Of a stretch of DNA of 64,000 nucleotides, positions 23,173-34,259 are shown one piece after another. Origin of the DNA: Novosphingobium sp. CF614 (GTDB lineage Bacteria; Pseudomonadota; Alphaproteobacteria; Sphingomonadales; Sphingomonadaceae); the NCBI RefSeq assembly GCF_900113255.1, contig NZ_FOOR01000003.1:124001-188000 (forward strand). The letters run 5' to 3'. The notes beneath the pieces are model-generated. The model saw only the letters and a program-made list of their open reading frames with translations. It had not been told where the DNA came from and ran no database searches. Within the stretch, counting starts at the first letter, position 1; each line of letters starts with the position of its first letter. Both the position numbers and the translations under genes were made by a program.

Positions 23173-24015
23173 TTAAAGCTCACACACAAGGATGTTGCGC
23201 CACCGGCATTTGGCGCCATGGCCCCACCGCGCCAGTCCGAGCACCGAATCATTGTCATGCACTTCCAGCGCGATGTGCCCGCGCGGACCCAATAGCGCAC
23301 GGATCTGTTCGGCGTCATAATCGGGCGCGACCATCGTCGCGGCGTCAAGTTCGGCGATCTTCACCTCGTTGACCCATGTCGTCAGCACCGGCAGTTCGCC
23401 GACACAGCGGATGCGGAAGCTGTTCCAGTCGTCCCAGCGCCACGCGGCGATGAAATCATCGACATCGGCGGCGTAGGACAGCCGGTCGATCTTGTCCTGC
23501 GTCACCGGCTCGATCGAGGTCGCGGGGTCGTCGGGGCGGAGCCCGACCACCGCCCCGGTCGCGTCCCGGCGCGCCGCGATGGCAAATGGCAATGCGGCAA
23601 AGCTGCCGAGGCCATTGCCGAAGAAGCCGCCGATGCCGCCGCTTTCCCGGTGGTCGAGCAGGATCTGGAAGCCAGCCCAATCATCAAGCAGGCGGCGCAC
23701 CATGATGCCGGTATCGGCCGGCCAGTCCGGGCGCGCCTCGATCGACAGCTCGAAATCGCCGAAGGTCTCGTCGCTGACCAGATAGCCGCCATAGCCGCTG
23801 CCCGGCGCGCTCTGCTCGCCGACGATATAGCCGTCCTCCACGTGCCAGCGCGCGAGATTGCGCTCCGGGTGCTGCGGCAGTCCGAAGCCGCGCTGCGCGA
23901 GCAGCTCCGCGACGCTCGGTCCGCCGGGATATTTCGCACCATAGACGCGCGGCGCGGGATGCCAGCCGTCGAGCGTCACGCCGTCGAACAGCGACCGCCA
24001 CTGGGCGTCGGCCAT
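23173..24015 (-). CDS. DUF1080 family protein, probable 3-keto-glycoside hydrolase
   Basis: 280 residues with the concanavalin-like DUF1080 fold: WRSLFDGVTLDGW at the start, DFELSIEARPDWPADTGIMV in the middle, and WNSFRIRCVGELPVLTTWVN near residue 205. Members with known activity cleave 3-keto-glucosides and 3-keto-disaccharides made by a glycoside 3-dehydrogenase. It lacks a signal peptide. The ATG overlaps the stop of the transporter gene (ATGA). It is the last gene of the long minus-strand operon and ends 9 bases from the convergent propeller gene. Confidence 0.85.
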   Translation of the reverse strand: MADAQWRSLFDGVTLDGWHPAPRVYGAKYPGGPSVAELLAQRGFGLPQHPERNLARWHVEDGYIVGEQSAPGSGYGGYLVSDETFGDFELSIEARPDWPADTGIMVRRLLDDWAGFQILLDHRESGGIGGFFGNGLGSFAALPFAIAARRDATGAVVGLRPDDPATSIEPVTQDKIDRLSYAADVDDFIAAWRWDDWNSFRIRCVGELPVLTTWVNEVKIAELDAATMVAPDYDAEQIRALLGPRGHIALEVHDNDSVLGLARWGHGAKCRWRNILVCEL

Positions 24016-25301
24016 CAGCGCGACCGCTTCACCGGCAGGATCGCTGCGGCACCGATGATCGAACACAAAGCAGCCACGGCATAGAGCACCGGGTAATTGC
24101 CCCCGGCCGCGCCGGCGGTCGCGCCGATCGCGAGCAGGATCGGCGCGATACCGGGCGCGACCGACTGCGGCAGCGAATTGGCGATCTGGAAAATGCCCAG
24201 ATCCTTGGCCGCGTCCTTGCGGCTCGGCAGGATCTCCGCGACGAGCGCGAGATCGACGCCGAAATACAACCCCTTGCCGAGGCTGGCGACCGCCACGCCG
24301 ACGAGGAACTGATCGACCGTGCCCGTCGTCGCGATCAGCAGGAAGCCCACGCCCTCGATCGCCGCCGCAGCAAAGACGATCGGCTTGCGCCGCCCGATCA
24401 GGTCGCTCAGCACGCCGCCCACGATCGACATCGAAACCGTGGCGATCGCGACGACCGCGCTCGATTTCACCATCACCGCGAGAGCTGCGGCGCGATCGAG
24501 ACCGAGCCGATCGGTGAGGAAGAAGAGCTGGTAGGTCAGCAGGAAGAACCAGGCCAGCATGATGAGGAAACGGCTGACGAACGCCCAGTTGAAATCGGCG
24601 TCGCGGAATGGCGTCATCATCGACGCCAGCAACCGGCCGACGCCGCGTTCGTGCATCGGCGGGGGCGGCCCTTCCAGCGGCGCATCGCGTAGGACCATCA
24701 CGAGCGTCATGACCGTCACGACGGTGATCCCGTACGGCGCGAGGAACATCAACAAGCTCGACGACTGGGTATATTGCGTCAGCCAGGTGCCCGCAAAGAC
24801 GCCCGCAGTGGTGGTCATGCCAAGCAGGCCCGATACGCGGCCCTGCTGCCGGCTTGGGACGACATCGGGCAGGATCGCCATGATCGCGGCCTGCATGGCG
24901 TTGAAGCTCGCCTGGCACAGCAGCCAGCCGATGCCGACCATCCAAATGCTCTGCGCTGATCCCAGGATGACCAGGCCAATGCCGCTACAGACCAGCCCGC
25001 CGACGAGCCACGGTCGCCGCCGTCCGAACCGGGATCGCGTCCGATCGGACAGCGCCCCCCAGATCGGCGCCGACACGACAGCGAAAAAGGCGCCGATCGC
25101 GAGCACGGTGCCGAGACTGCGCGCCTTGCCCGCTTCGCCCGCGATCTCCCCGACCTGCAAGGCGATCGTCAGGACGACGGGTGTCAGCAACGCCAGCCAA
25201 ATGCCGAACTGTGCCAGGACGTAGATCGCGATGAAGCCATTCGACACCGCCGGCTTTTCGTCCGCCCCGCTGGCATCGACGGTCGGGAGCACGGTCACCA
25301 T
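24015..25301 (-). CDS. MFS transporter
   Basis: 428 residues with about 12 transmembrane helices. The loop between helices 2 and 3 has the MFS signature GALSDRTRSRFGRRRPW, of the kind found in sugar:cation symporters (GPH-like), and the mirrored motif GGVLSDLIGRRKP occurs after helix 8. The start at 25301 overlaps the end of the upstream gene by 7 bases; longer in-frame starts lie within that gene. It presumably carries the glycoside, or a product released in the periplasm by the sulfatase, across the inner membrane. Confidence 0.88.
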   Translation of the reverse strand: MVTVLPTVDASGADEKPAVSNGFIAIYVLAQFGIWLALLTPVVLTIALQVGEIAGEAGKARSLGTVLAIGAFFAVVSAPIWGALSDRTRSRFGRRRPWLVGGLVCSGIGLVILGSAQSIWMVGIGWLLCQASFNAMQAAIMAILPDVVPSRQQGRVSGLLGMTTTAGVFAGTWLTQYTQSSSLLMFLAPYGITVVTVMTLVMVLRDAPLEGPPPPMHERGVGRLLASMMTPFRDADFNWAFVSRFLIMLAWFFLLTYQLFFLTDRLGLDRAAALAVMVKSSAVVAIATVSMSIVGGVLSDLIGRRKPIVFAAAAIEGVGFLLIATTGTVDQFLVGVAVASLGKGLYFGVDLALVAEILPSRKDAAKDLGIFQIANSLPQSVAPGIAPILLAIGATAGAAGGNYPVLYAVAALCSIIGAAAILPVKRSR

Positions 25302-26107
25302 GTTACATTGCCCATCATATCCAGGGTGCGCAACGCCTGCGCGAATTGATCGAGGTCGGCGCGCGAACCCGGTCCCGCCACCGCATCGCGCAATCGCCGC
25401 CATGCCAGCCGATCGGCGCTTTCGTAGATCGGGGGGCGGCGGCTCTCCCCGTCGATCGTGGCGCGGAACGCGGTTGCCGGGCGCCATGTATCGGTATCGG
25501 GCAGCGCCAGTTCCAGTGCCTGCGTCGCGCAGAGCAGCCGCAGCGTGAGGTTCGCCGGCTGCGTGGAGCGGGCCGCGCCGATCGCGACGGGGCGTCCCTC
25601 CGCCGTGAGCGCCCGTGCGATGATGGCATCGTCGCTGTGCGCATCGAGTCGCAGCGCCCGCACCGGGCCGGCGACCTGCGCGAGCAGGTAGAGTTGTTCG
25701 AGCACGGCATCGCCGAGCCGGTCGATCGCTCCGGTCGCCAACGTATCGACCAGGACGAGCCCCTCACCTACCGGCGACCAGGCAGCGACGGCGTCGGCGA
25801 CGGCGGGATGTGACGACCAGCGCCACCGCAGCACGGCGCTGGCGCCGGCCTTCTCCGCCTGGGCGATCAGCGATTCCAGATCGGCAAGCGCGACGATGCC
25901 GGGACGGTTCACCACTATGCCTTTGGCGCCCTGGTCGATCGCGCACGCCGCGGCCTTGCACCAGTCTCCATTGCCCGCCACCGCCGCAAGTTCGCCGTCA
26001 TCGGCGACCGATAGCGACGTGGGAAGGCTGGCGACGACCAGCGCCACCGATCGCGCCAACGCCGGGTCAGCGGGGTGACGGATATGCATCGAATTGCCCG
26101 GGGTCAT
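25295..26107 (-). CDS. Degenerate Gfo/Idh/MocA-like protein of unknown function
   Basis: 270 residues, no clear family. The segment GIVVNRPGIVALADLESLIAQ, followed by AGA-rich helix and SSHPAVADA, lines up with the EKP region of Gfo/Idh/MocA dehydrogenases (VEKP...TLAEA..LI..A...HPAV). The catalytic EKP is NRP here, and the glycine-rich NAD loop is missing from the N-terminus. It reads like a non-catalytic paralogue of the neighbouring dehydrogenase, possibly a subunit or regulator. It overlaps both neighbours by 4-7 bases, so it belongs to the operon. The homology is by eye and uncertain. Confidence 0.6.
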   Translation of the reverse strand: MTPGNSMHIRHPADPALARSVALVVASLPTSLSVADDGELAAVAGNGDWCKAAACAIDQGAKGIVVNRPGIVALADLESLIAQAEKAGASAVLRWRWSSHPAVADAVAAWSPVGEGLVLVDTLATGAIDRLGDAVLEQLYLLAQVAGPVRALRLDAHSDDAIIARALTAEGRPVAIGAARSTQPANLTLRLLCATQALELALPDTDTWRPATAFRATIDGESRRPPIYESADRLAWRRLRDAVAGPGSRADLDQFAQALRTLDMMGNVTW

Positions 26108-27180
26108 GCGGCGTGCTCCTCGCGGGCCTTCGAACCGGCCGCCTCCGCGATTCCGACGGCAAAGACCAGATCGTCGGTGAGGCTCGACAGATCCTGCGAC
26201 AGCACGGCGCCTGCGGTCAGCACAGCGTGCAGATGCCGCCACTCGCCCTCATAACCATTATGATCCGCCGCCGGCAGTGCGACGACGCCGTCTGGGCCAT
26301 GGAGCGTCGCGACGGCCGAGCCGGCGTGGACGAAGGACGGGGTGAATTCGACCCGCACCACCGACGATGCGCCAAAGCATTCGAGCGTCCATTCCGGCCG
26401 CGCATGACAATGCATCGTCGCCAGCAGCTGCACCGGCACGTCGCCGGCAATGGCGTGGATCATATAGCCGAACGGCGCCAGCGGCGTTGCCGACACGACG
26501 GTCAGGTCGCGCCACTGCGGCAGCATCGAACGGATCAGTGGCAGATTGTGGATCGCCAGGCCCAGCGTGCCGCCGGCGATCGCGGCTTGGCGCATGTCGG
26601 GCTTGGTCAGGTCGCGCGGCGGCGGCGGCGGGCCGCGTTCGGCGACTTCGGTTGCCCAGTCCTCAAAACGGGCGTTCATCGGCAGGACGATGCTCGACCG
26701 GATCAGCCGTGGGTTAGCGAACGCCTCCGGCCAGGCGGTGCGCGCGGCTATCCAGCCCGGATCATAAGTGTGCATTGCGCCGACCATGACGGGAACGCCA
26801 CACTCCGAGGCCAGGCGTGCGACCGCTTCCGCCTCTTCGCGCGTGGTCGCGAACGGCTTCTCGACGAACACCGCGCGTTTGCCGGCGCGGATCGCGGCTG
26901 TGGCCTGCTCGGCGTGGAGCGGCGGCGGGCTGTTGATCGCGACGACATCGACGGCCTCATCGGCCAGCAGCGCATCGAGCTTGGTCGAATGCCGTGCCCC
27001 GACGCGGCTGGCGACGGTCCGCGCCGTCGCCTCGTTCACGTCCATCACGTGGGCGACGCGGTACATGGCGCCCAGCCGGGCGATCGTCGGCAGGTGGATC
27101 GCCTGGGTGACGGGGCCGGCCCCGACAAAGCCTATGCCCAGCCGCGGTACCGGCGTCGCTGCCTGATCGTTCAAGGTCAT
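26104..27180 (-). CDS. Gfo/Idh/MocA family oxidoreductase
   Basis: 358 residues. Rossmann motif GFVGAGPVTQAIH, then the catalytic VEKPFATT (around residue 105), then the C-terminal domain with GGTLGLAIHNLPLIR where the His of the active site would lie. It probably oxidises a hydroxyl of a sugar or glycoside with NAD(P)+. The ATG at 27180 overlaps the upstream isomerase stop (ATGA), and its own stop overlaps the degenerate paralogue. It is one of three full dehydrogenases of this family on the island. Confidence 0.9.
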   Translation of the reverse strand: MTLNDQAATPVPRLGIGFVGAGPVTQAIHLPTIARLGAMYRVAHVMDVNEATARTVASRVGARHSTKLDALLADEAVDVVAINSPPPLHAEQATAAIRAGKRAVFVEKPFATTREEAEAVARLASECGVPVMVGAMHTYDPGWIAARTAWPEAFANPRLIRSSIVLPMNARFEDWATEVAERGPPPPPRDLTKPDMRQAAIAGGTLGLAIHNLPLIRSMLPQWRDLTVVSATPLAPFGYMIHAIAGDVPVQLLATMHCHARPEWTLECFGASSVVRVEFTPSFVHAGSAVATLHGPDGVVALPAADHNGYEGEWRHLHAVLTAGAVLSQDLSSLTDDLVFAVGIAEAAGSKAREEHAA

Positions 27181-28073
27181 GGTGCTCCGACCGTTGTCGC
27201 CGGTTCGCCTGCGACGCGAGCGGACAGCCATTCGAACGAACGGCGCGCCGCGATCTCCGGTCCGTCGTCGCCGGCGATGTCGATTTCGGCGATCGCCCAG
27301 ATATCCAGCCCGCGCAGCACCGCTAACACCGCTTCACAGTCGATGTCGCCGCTGCCGGGGACGGTCCACAGCCCGCCCCATGTGGTCTGCCGGTATCCCC
27401 ATCCCTCCGCCCGGCCGCGATCGGCCACGGCGCGCCGGATGTCCTTCAGATGCACCACGCCGATGCGATCACGATACCGCGTCAGCATTCCCACCGGATC
27501 GGCGCCCGCCCAGCTCAGATGGCCGATGTCCGGCCCGAACAGCAGTCGATCGGATGCGATCGCGTCGAGAACGAAACACGCCTCGTCCTCGGTTTCGATC
27601 GCGGTGCCGACATGCTGGTGCAGGCAGGGAAGCACGCCCTCGGAGTACATCGCATCGGCGACAGCCGACAGCCCGGTGACGATCTGGTCGAGCCGCGCCG
27701 GATCGGCGCCCGCGCCCATCGTGGGGGCCGCGATCCGCACCGGATCGGGAAACTGCTGCGCGACAAATATCCGGTCGAGCCCAAGCGCGCGGTGCTGACG
27801 CGCGATCCCGCGCGCCGCCTCGACGACGGGCGCGATATCGGCCTCAGCGAAGTCCGCCTGGAAATAGCCCGGCGCCGGCGCCAACCCATGCGTCGCCAGC
27901 ATCGCGGCATAGTCCTCGGGCGATGTCCCGGCGGGCACTTCGGCCGGAACCCCCGCATAGCCCGCCGCCGCGATCTGCCGCAGTATCTCGTCGAGCGGGG
28001 GTGCCAGATCGGGGCGAAGGCCGTCAGGTGTGATGTAATAGGGGAACGGACTGAAGCCGAGGCGAAGCGTCAT
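27177..28073 (-). CDS. Sugar phosphate isomerase/epimerase-like TIM-barrel protein
   Basis: 298 residues, xylose isomerase-like TIM barrel (IolE/AP endonuclease 2 type). Visible metal-site segments are LHQHVGTAIET (about 150), FGPDIGHLSWAG (about 180), VVHLKDIRR (about 206) and a terminal AEIDIAG (about 265). It forms a coupled pair with the dehydrogenase after it, repeating the dehydrogenase-isomerase pairing of the plus-strand operon. Likely steps are epimerisation, isomerisation or C-O/C-C bond cleavage of a keto-sugar; the substrate is unknown. Confidence 0.85.
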   Translation of the reverse strand: MTLRLGFSPFPYYITPDGLRPDLAPPLDEILRQIAAAGYAGVPAEVPAGTSPEDYAAMLATHGLAPAPGYFQADFAEADIAPVVEAARGIARQHRALGLDRIFVAQQFPDPVRIAAPTMGAGADPARLDQIVTGLSAVADAMYSEGVLPCLHQHVGTAIETEDEACFVLDAIASDRLLFGPDIGHLSWAGADPVGMLTRYRDRIGVVHLKDIRRAVADRGRAEGWGYRQTTWGGLWTVPGSGDIDCEAVLAVLRGLDIWAIAEIDIAGDDGPEIAARRSFEWLSARVAGEPATTVGAP

Positions 28074-28141
28074 GATCTACCCATCTGGCTACGAGGTACG
28101 GAATGCGCCGGCGGAGCATGACCGCCGACGCGTGCAACCGA

Positions 28142-29863
28142 TCACTTCGGCGGCGGCGGCGCCACCGGGCCACTCGGCCGATAGGATCGCCCTTCGGCAT
28201 TGGCCGCATTCTTGGCGGCCGTGTCGGGGAACATATCGTTCATCCGGCCCGGCAGGTTCGGCGCGCGATACCAACTCGCCGGAAAATCGGCAGCATGCGG
28301 ACCATTGGCGTTGCGGTAAACCAAGCCCGAGCTCGATCGTTCGGTCAGCGGCACCGCGCGTCGGCCATTGGAGTCGGCGATCTGCGCGAACAAGGCGGCA
28401 CGCAGCGTCCGCTTCGTTTCGAAATAGGCCGGATCGTCGATCAGGTTGTGCATCTCGTCCGGGTCTTTGCGCAGATCATAGATCTCCTCGGTGTCCCACA
28501 CGCCCTGATACTGGATATATTTGATGCGATCGCGTTCGATTGCGAAGGTGGTCGGCGTCTGCGGGACGGTCCAGTCCCAATAATATTCATAGATCAGGTC
28601 GCCCGCGTTCCACTGCCCGGCGGCGACATCTCCGCGCGCCAGCGGCAGCCAGCTGCGGCCTTCCATCCGGGCGGGCTTCGCGACACCCGCCGCGTCGAGG
28701 AAGGCGGGCGCGAGATCGAGGTTGCGGACCAGCGCGTCGTTGGTCACACCCTTGGCGAACTTACCCGGCGCATAGGCGATCATCGGGACCCGGATCGAGG
28801 GTTCATAGGCATTGCGCTTATCGACCAGGCCGTGGTCGCCGATCAGATAACCATTGTCGCTGTAGAAGACGACCATCGTCTCGCGCTCGAGCCCGTTCTT
28901 CTTCAGATAGGCGACGATCCGGCCCAGGCTCTCATCAACCGCGGACAGCGTGCGATAGATATCGCGGACCTGCTCGGTAACCGGCCGGTCGGTGCCGGAC
29001 GGATAATCGACGCCGTGCCAGCTGTTGCGCTGATTCTGCACCCACAGCGGCTTGCCGGCATTGTTTTCGGGCGTGTTCGCCATGCTGGCGGGCAGGTCGA
29101 TCTTCAGGTCGGTATATTGGGCCTTGTGCCGCTCGGCCGGCACGGCGTCCGAATGGACGGCCTTGTGGCTGAGGTAGAGGAAGAACGGACGGCGCTTGTC
29201 ACGGCCATTCTGCAGCCAGTCCATCGCATAGTCGGTCAGCTCGTCGGTGATGTAGCCAGTCCGGTTGACGCGCTTGCCATCGACGTTCAGCGTCTGCCGC
29301 ATTCCCGCCGCGACCTGCACCGGCGACAGATTGTCGGTGGGCAGGTATGTCCCCTGCCCCTTGAAGCTCACCCAATGGTCGAACCCTGGCCTTGGCGCAT
29401 CGTCGTCATAGCCCATGTGCCACTTGCCGAAGAACGCGGTCTGGTATCCGGCCTGCTGAAGGTAACTCGGGAAGAATATGAGCCCCTTCTCGGTGGAATT
29501 GGTATTGTCGACCACGCCGTGGTTGCGCACCGACTGCCCGGTCAGGATCGTCGCGCGGCTGGGTGAACATAGCGACGAGGTGACCACGGCGTTGCGGAAA
29601 TACACGCCGTTCCTGGCCAGGAAATCGATGTTCGGGGTCTTCACGCCGCGCTGCAGGAACCCGAGCATGTCATAGCGCAGATCGTCGACCAGCACGAAGA
29701 TCATGTTCATCGGCCGCGCTTTGGGCACCGCCGGCGCGGGGGACGCGGGCACCGCGCCGGTTTGGGCGGCACCCGCTGCGGCGGCAGGGGATGCGATCGA
29801 CACCGCCACCAGACAAGCGGCACCCGCCAATCGCATCCATTTCTTCGCGCGTCCCAATGTCAT
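28142..29863 (-). CDS. Secreted type I (Cys-type) sulfatase
   Basis: 573 residues. A signal peptide (MTLGRAKKWMRLAGAACLVA... ending near AAAAGA) directs export. The alkaline phosphatase-like fold has metal ligands D60/D61 (LVDDLRYD), the sulfatase signature C99-S-P-S-R whose Cys is oxidised to formylglycine, GKWHMG, and YSDNGYLIGDHG. The start at 29863 was chosen because the longer frame puts a charged stretch ahead of the signal peptide. A formylglycine-generating enzyme is encoded on the same island (34260-35231). It removes sulfate from a sugar or aryl ester in the periplasm or outside; the substrate is not evident. It lies 25 bases after the TonB receptor gene. Confidence 0.93.
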   Translation of the reverse strand: MTLGRAKKWMRLAGAACLVAVSIASPAAAAGAAQTGAVPASPAPAVPKARPMNMIFVLVDDLRYDMLGFLQRGVKTPNIDFLARNGVYFRNAVVTSSLCSPSRATILTGQSVRNHGVVDNTNSTEKGLIFFPSYLQQAGYQTAFFGKWHMGYDDDAPRPGFDHWVSFKGQGTYLPTDNLSPVQVAAGMRQTLNVDGKRVNRTGYITDELTDYAMDWLQNGRDKRRPFFLYLSHKAVHSDAVPAERHKAQYTDLKIDLPASMANTPENNAGKPLWVQNQRNSWHGVDYPSGTDRPVTEQVRDIYRTLSAVDESLGRIVAYLKKNGLERETMVVFYSDNGYLIGDHGLVDKRNAYEPSIRVPMIAYAPGKFAKGVTNDALVRNLDLAPAFLDAAGVAKPARMEGRSWLPLARGDVAAGQWNAGDLIYEYYWDWTVPQTPTTFAIERDRIKYIQYQGVWDTEEIYDLRKDPDEMHNLIDDPAYFETKRTLRAALFAQIADSNGRRAVPLTERSSSGLVYRNANGPHAADFPASWYRAPNLPGRMNDMFPDTAAKNAANAEGRSYRPSGPVAPPPPK

Positions 29864-29888
29864 CGATCCTTTCGCGACCCTGCTCCGG

Positions 29889-32393
<2,505 letters not shown>

Positions 32394-32483
32394 ACCACCT
32401 TCTCCCCAACCGGAGGTATGATCCTCCGTGTGTAGCGCCACCCAGCCGGGCATCTTGGCTTTCGTAATTCAGGGCGCACGAAA

Positions 32484-32497
32484 TGTAAAGCTTTGCA
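32484..32497. promoter_or_regulatory. LacI-type operator, TonB receptor-sulfatase operon
   Basis: TGTAAAGCTTTGCA, palindromic except for one pair, lies in the 149-base gap between the dehydrogenase at 32543 and the receptor gene. The gap holds no other visible element. Confidence 0.65.
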
Positions 32498-32542
32498 TTG
32501 ATGATCGGCCGGTCGCACGTTCACCCGGCCCTGCCGGTCTCG

Positions 32543-33571
32543 CTAGCTCGTTAAAACCACCGGACTGCGTGCCGCTAGCCAGGAGTCGAGCGAGCGCGCA
32601 TTGTTCAGACTGTCGGCAACCGTCATTGCCGGATAGCTGAAGCTCGAAGCACGCCGGCCGATCGCATCGTTGGCGGCCTCAAACTGAAACGAATACAGGC
32701 TGCGCGGCTCGATAACCGCGAAGGTTTGGCGATTTCCATCGTGACGAAAGGAACGGATCGTCGCGACGCCCCCGCTTTTCCCTCCGGCGAACCAGAACTG
32801 ATCGATTTCCATCCGCCCAGCGGTCCCCATCAAGTGAAGGACATTGTCCTGACGCAGCGAGATGGAGCAGGACAACTCGGCTAGCACGTCGTTTGGGAAC
32901 GCCAGTACGGCACATGCCCATTCGTCGACCCCGGTCGGACCGACATGGGTCACCGCCCGCAGCGTGGTCGGTTCGATCGGCTCCGCCCCAATTTGGCAGC
33001 CCGCCAGAAGCCGCGCCATTGACAGCGGATAGCCGCCAACATCGAGGATTGCTCCTCCGCCCAACGTCGGCGAGAACAGGCGGGACGCTGGATCCCCAGA
33101 CGGCGCGATGAAACCCATGCTCGACCGGATCAGTCGCAGATCGCCGATCTCGCCTGCTTGGATGAGGTCGATGATGCGCATCGTCAGCGGGTGGGACCGA
33201 TACATGTACGCCTCACCAAGGAACGTTCCCGCCGCCGCTGCCGCATTGAACATCCCTGCAACCTCAGCGGCCGTGACACCCATCGGTTTCTCGCACAGCA
33301 CGTGTTTTCTGGCACGGGCCGCCGCAACCGCCCATTTGGCGTGCAGCGTGTGCGGAGTCGCGATATAGATCGCGTCGATATCGGGATCGGTCAGCAGCGC
33401 ATCGTACCCGCGCAGAACGCGCGCGCCCGGAAAGTCGGTGCGTAACCCGGGCCTGTCGACGTTGCGGGTGGCAATCGCGGTTATTGTGCCTGTCGCCGAA
33501 CCGCGCGCGCCCGCAAAGAAATCGCGCGCCACTGCCCCCGGTCCGAGGATGCCCCAGCGGACGACCGTCAT
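32543..33571 (-). CDS. Gfo/Idh/MocA family oxidoreductase
   Basis: 342 residues. Rossmann motif GILGPGAVARDF, catalytic CEKPMGVTAAE (about residue 95) and a C-terminal domain with GGAILDVGGYPLSMA. It belongs to the trans-1,2-dihydrobenzene-1,2-diol/xylose dehydrogenase-like branch by its short, compact form. The ATG at 33571 (MTVVRWGILG) follows a G-rich Shine-Dalgarno region and was preferred to the ATG 21 bases upstream. It follows the UPF0303 gene by 25 bases. The role is inferred as oxidation of a sugar released by the island's hydrolases. Confidence 0.9.
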   Translation of the reverse strand: MTVVRWGILGPGAVARDFFAGARGSATGTITAIATRNVDRPGLRTDFPGARVLRGYDALLTDPDIDAIYIATPHTLHAKWAVAAARARKHVLCEKPMGVTAAEVAGMFNAAAAAGTFLGEAYMYRSHPLTMRIIDLIQAGEIGDLRLIRSSMGFIAPSGDPASRLFSPTLGGGAILDVGGYPLSMARLLAGCQIGAEPIEPTTLRAVTHVGPTGVDEWACAVLAFPNDVLAELSCSISLRQDNVLHLMGTAGRMEIDQFWFAGGKSGGVATIRSFRHDGNRQTFAVIEPRSLYSFQFEAANDAIGRRASSFSYPAMTVADSLNNARSLDSWLAARSPVVLTS

Positions 33572-33596
33572 CGCCCCCCGCCCCCCGATCACGGCG

Positions 33597-34088
33597 TCAC
33601 GATGCGCGGTCGTCGCCGCCGCGCTGCCGGGATTGCAGTGCGCTCAGCGATTCGACGACGAGGCGGTGGTCCTCCTCCTGCGGCAGCCCGCTGACGGCGA
33701 CCACCCCGACCACGCCCGTACCCGCGACCCGGATCGGCACGGCGCCGCCGCCGATGGTATGGCTGCGATGATCGAGGCCGAACCGTTCGAACATGCCCGG
33801 ACTAGCCCGCATCATGATGCCGACGGCGTAGGTCGATCGCTCGAACCGCGCCGCGACCGCGATCTTGCGGCGGATCCATTGCAGGTTGTCGTCGGTCGCG
33901 CCCGGCAGGACCGAGGTGAACAGCCGGGTCGTGCCGCGGTGGATCTCGATCGCGACTGCAGCCGCACGTCGCGTCGCTTCGGCACGTAAGTGGCAGCCGA
34001 GCCACCAGGCGTCCTCCGTGTCGAAATGGTCGAGCGTCAACGCGCGCTCTTCGGCATCAATGGCTGCCGCCTCGTCGATCTCGCTCAT
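33597..34088 (-). CDS. HbpS/UPF0303 family (heme-degrading domain) protein
   Basis: 163 residues from the ATG at 34088 (MSEIDEAAAI). It has the UPF0303 pattern: a start helix with LDHFDTEDAWWLG, the core IRRKIAVAARFERSTYAVG, and the end GGAVPIRVAGTGVVGVVAVSGLPQEEDH. The fold is shared with heme-binding HbpS and GlcG proteins, but many members occur in carbohydrate or diol operons without a proven job. It is the first gene of the minus-strand unit and shares a control region with the divergent formylglycine-generating enzyme. Confidence 0.82.
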   Translation of the reverse strand: MSEIDEAAAIDAEERALTLDHFDTEDAWWLGCHLRAEATRRAAAVAIEIHRGTTRLFTSVLPGATDDNLQWIRRKIAVAARFERSTYAVGIMMRASPGMFERFGLDHRSHTIGGGAVPIRVAGTGVVGVVAVSGLPQEEDHRLVVESLSALQSRQRGGDDRAS

Positions 34089-34151
34089 ACGCCCTTTCCC
34101 TCGCCGACATAGCGATCCCGGCAACCGCAAATTAGCCGATACCTCAACGAA

Positions 34152-34165
34152 TGAAAACGTTTTCT
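34152..34165. promoter_or_regulatory. LacI-type operator in divergent control region
   Basis: TGAAAACGTTTTCT holds the perfect palindrome GAAAACGTTTTC (34153-34164). A further half-site (CCGTTTACA) lies about 14 bases to the right. It could control both the UPF0303-dehydrogenase unit and the activating enzyme gene. Confidence 0.7.
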
Positions 34166-34259
34166 AATTAAAATTCTCCGTTTACATATTGCGGCGTGCC
34201 TGTCCGCAAAAGGGCGTTCATCAAAATTTACCTGACCGAATGGAAGGATCGGGATCCAG

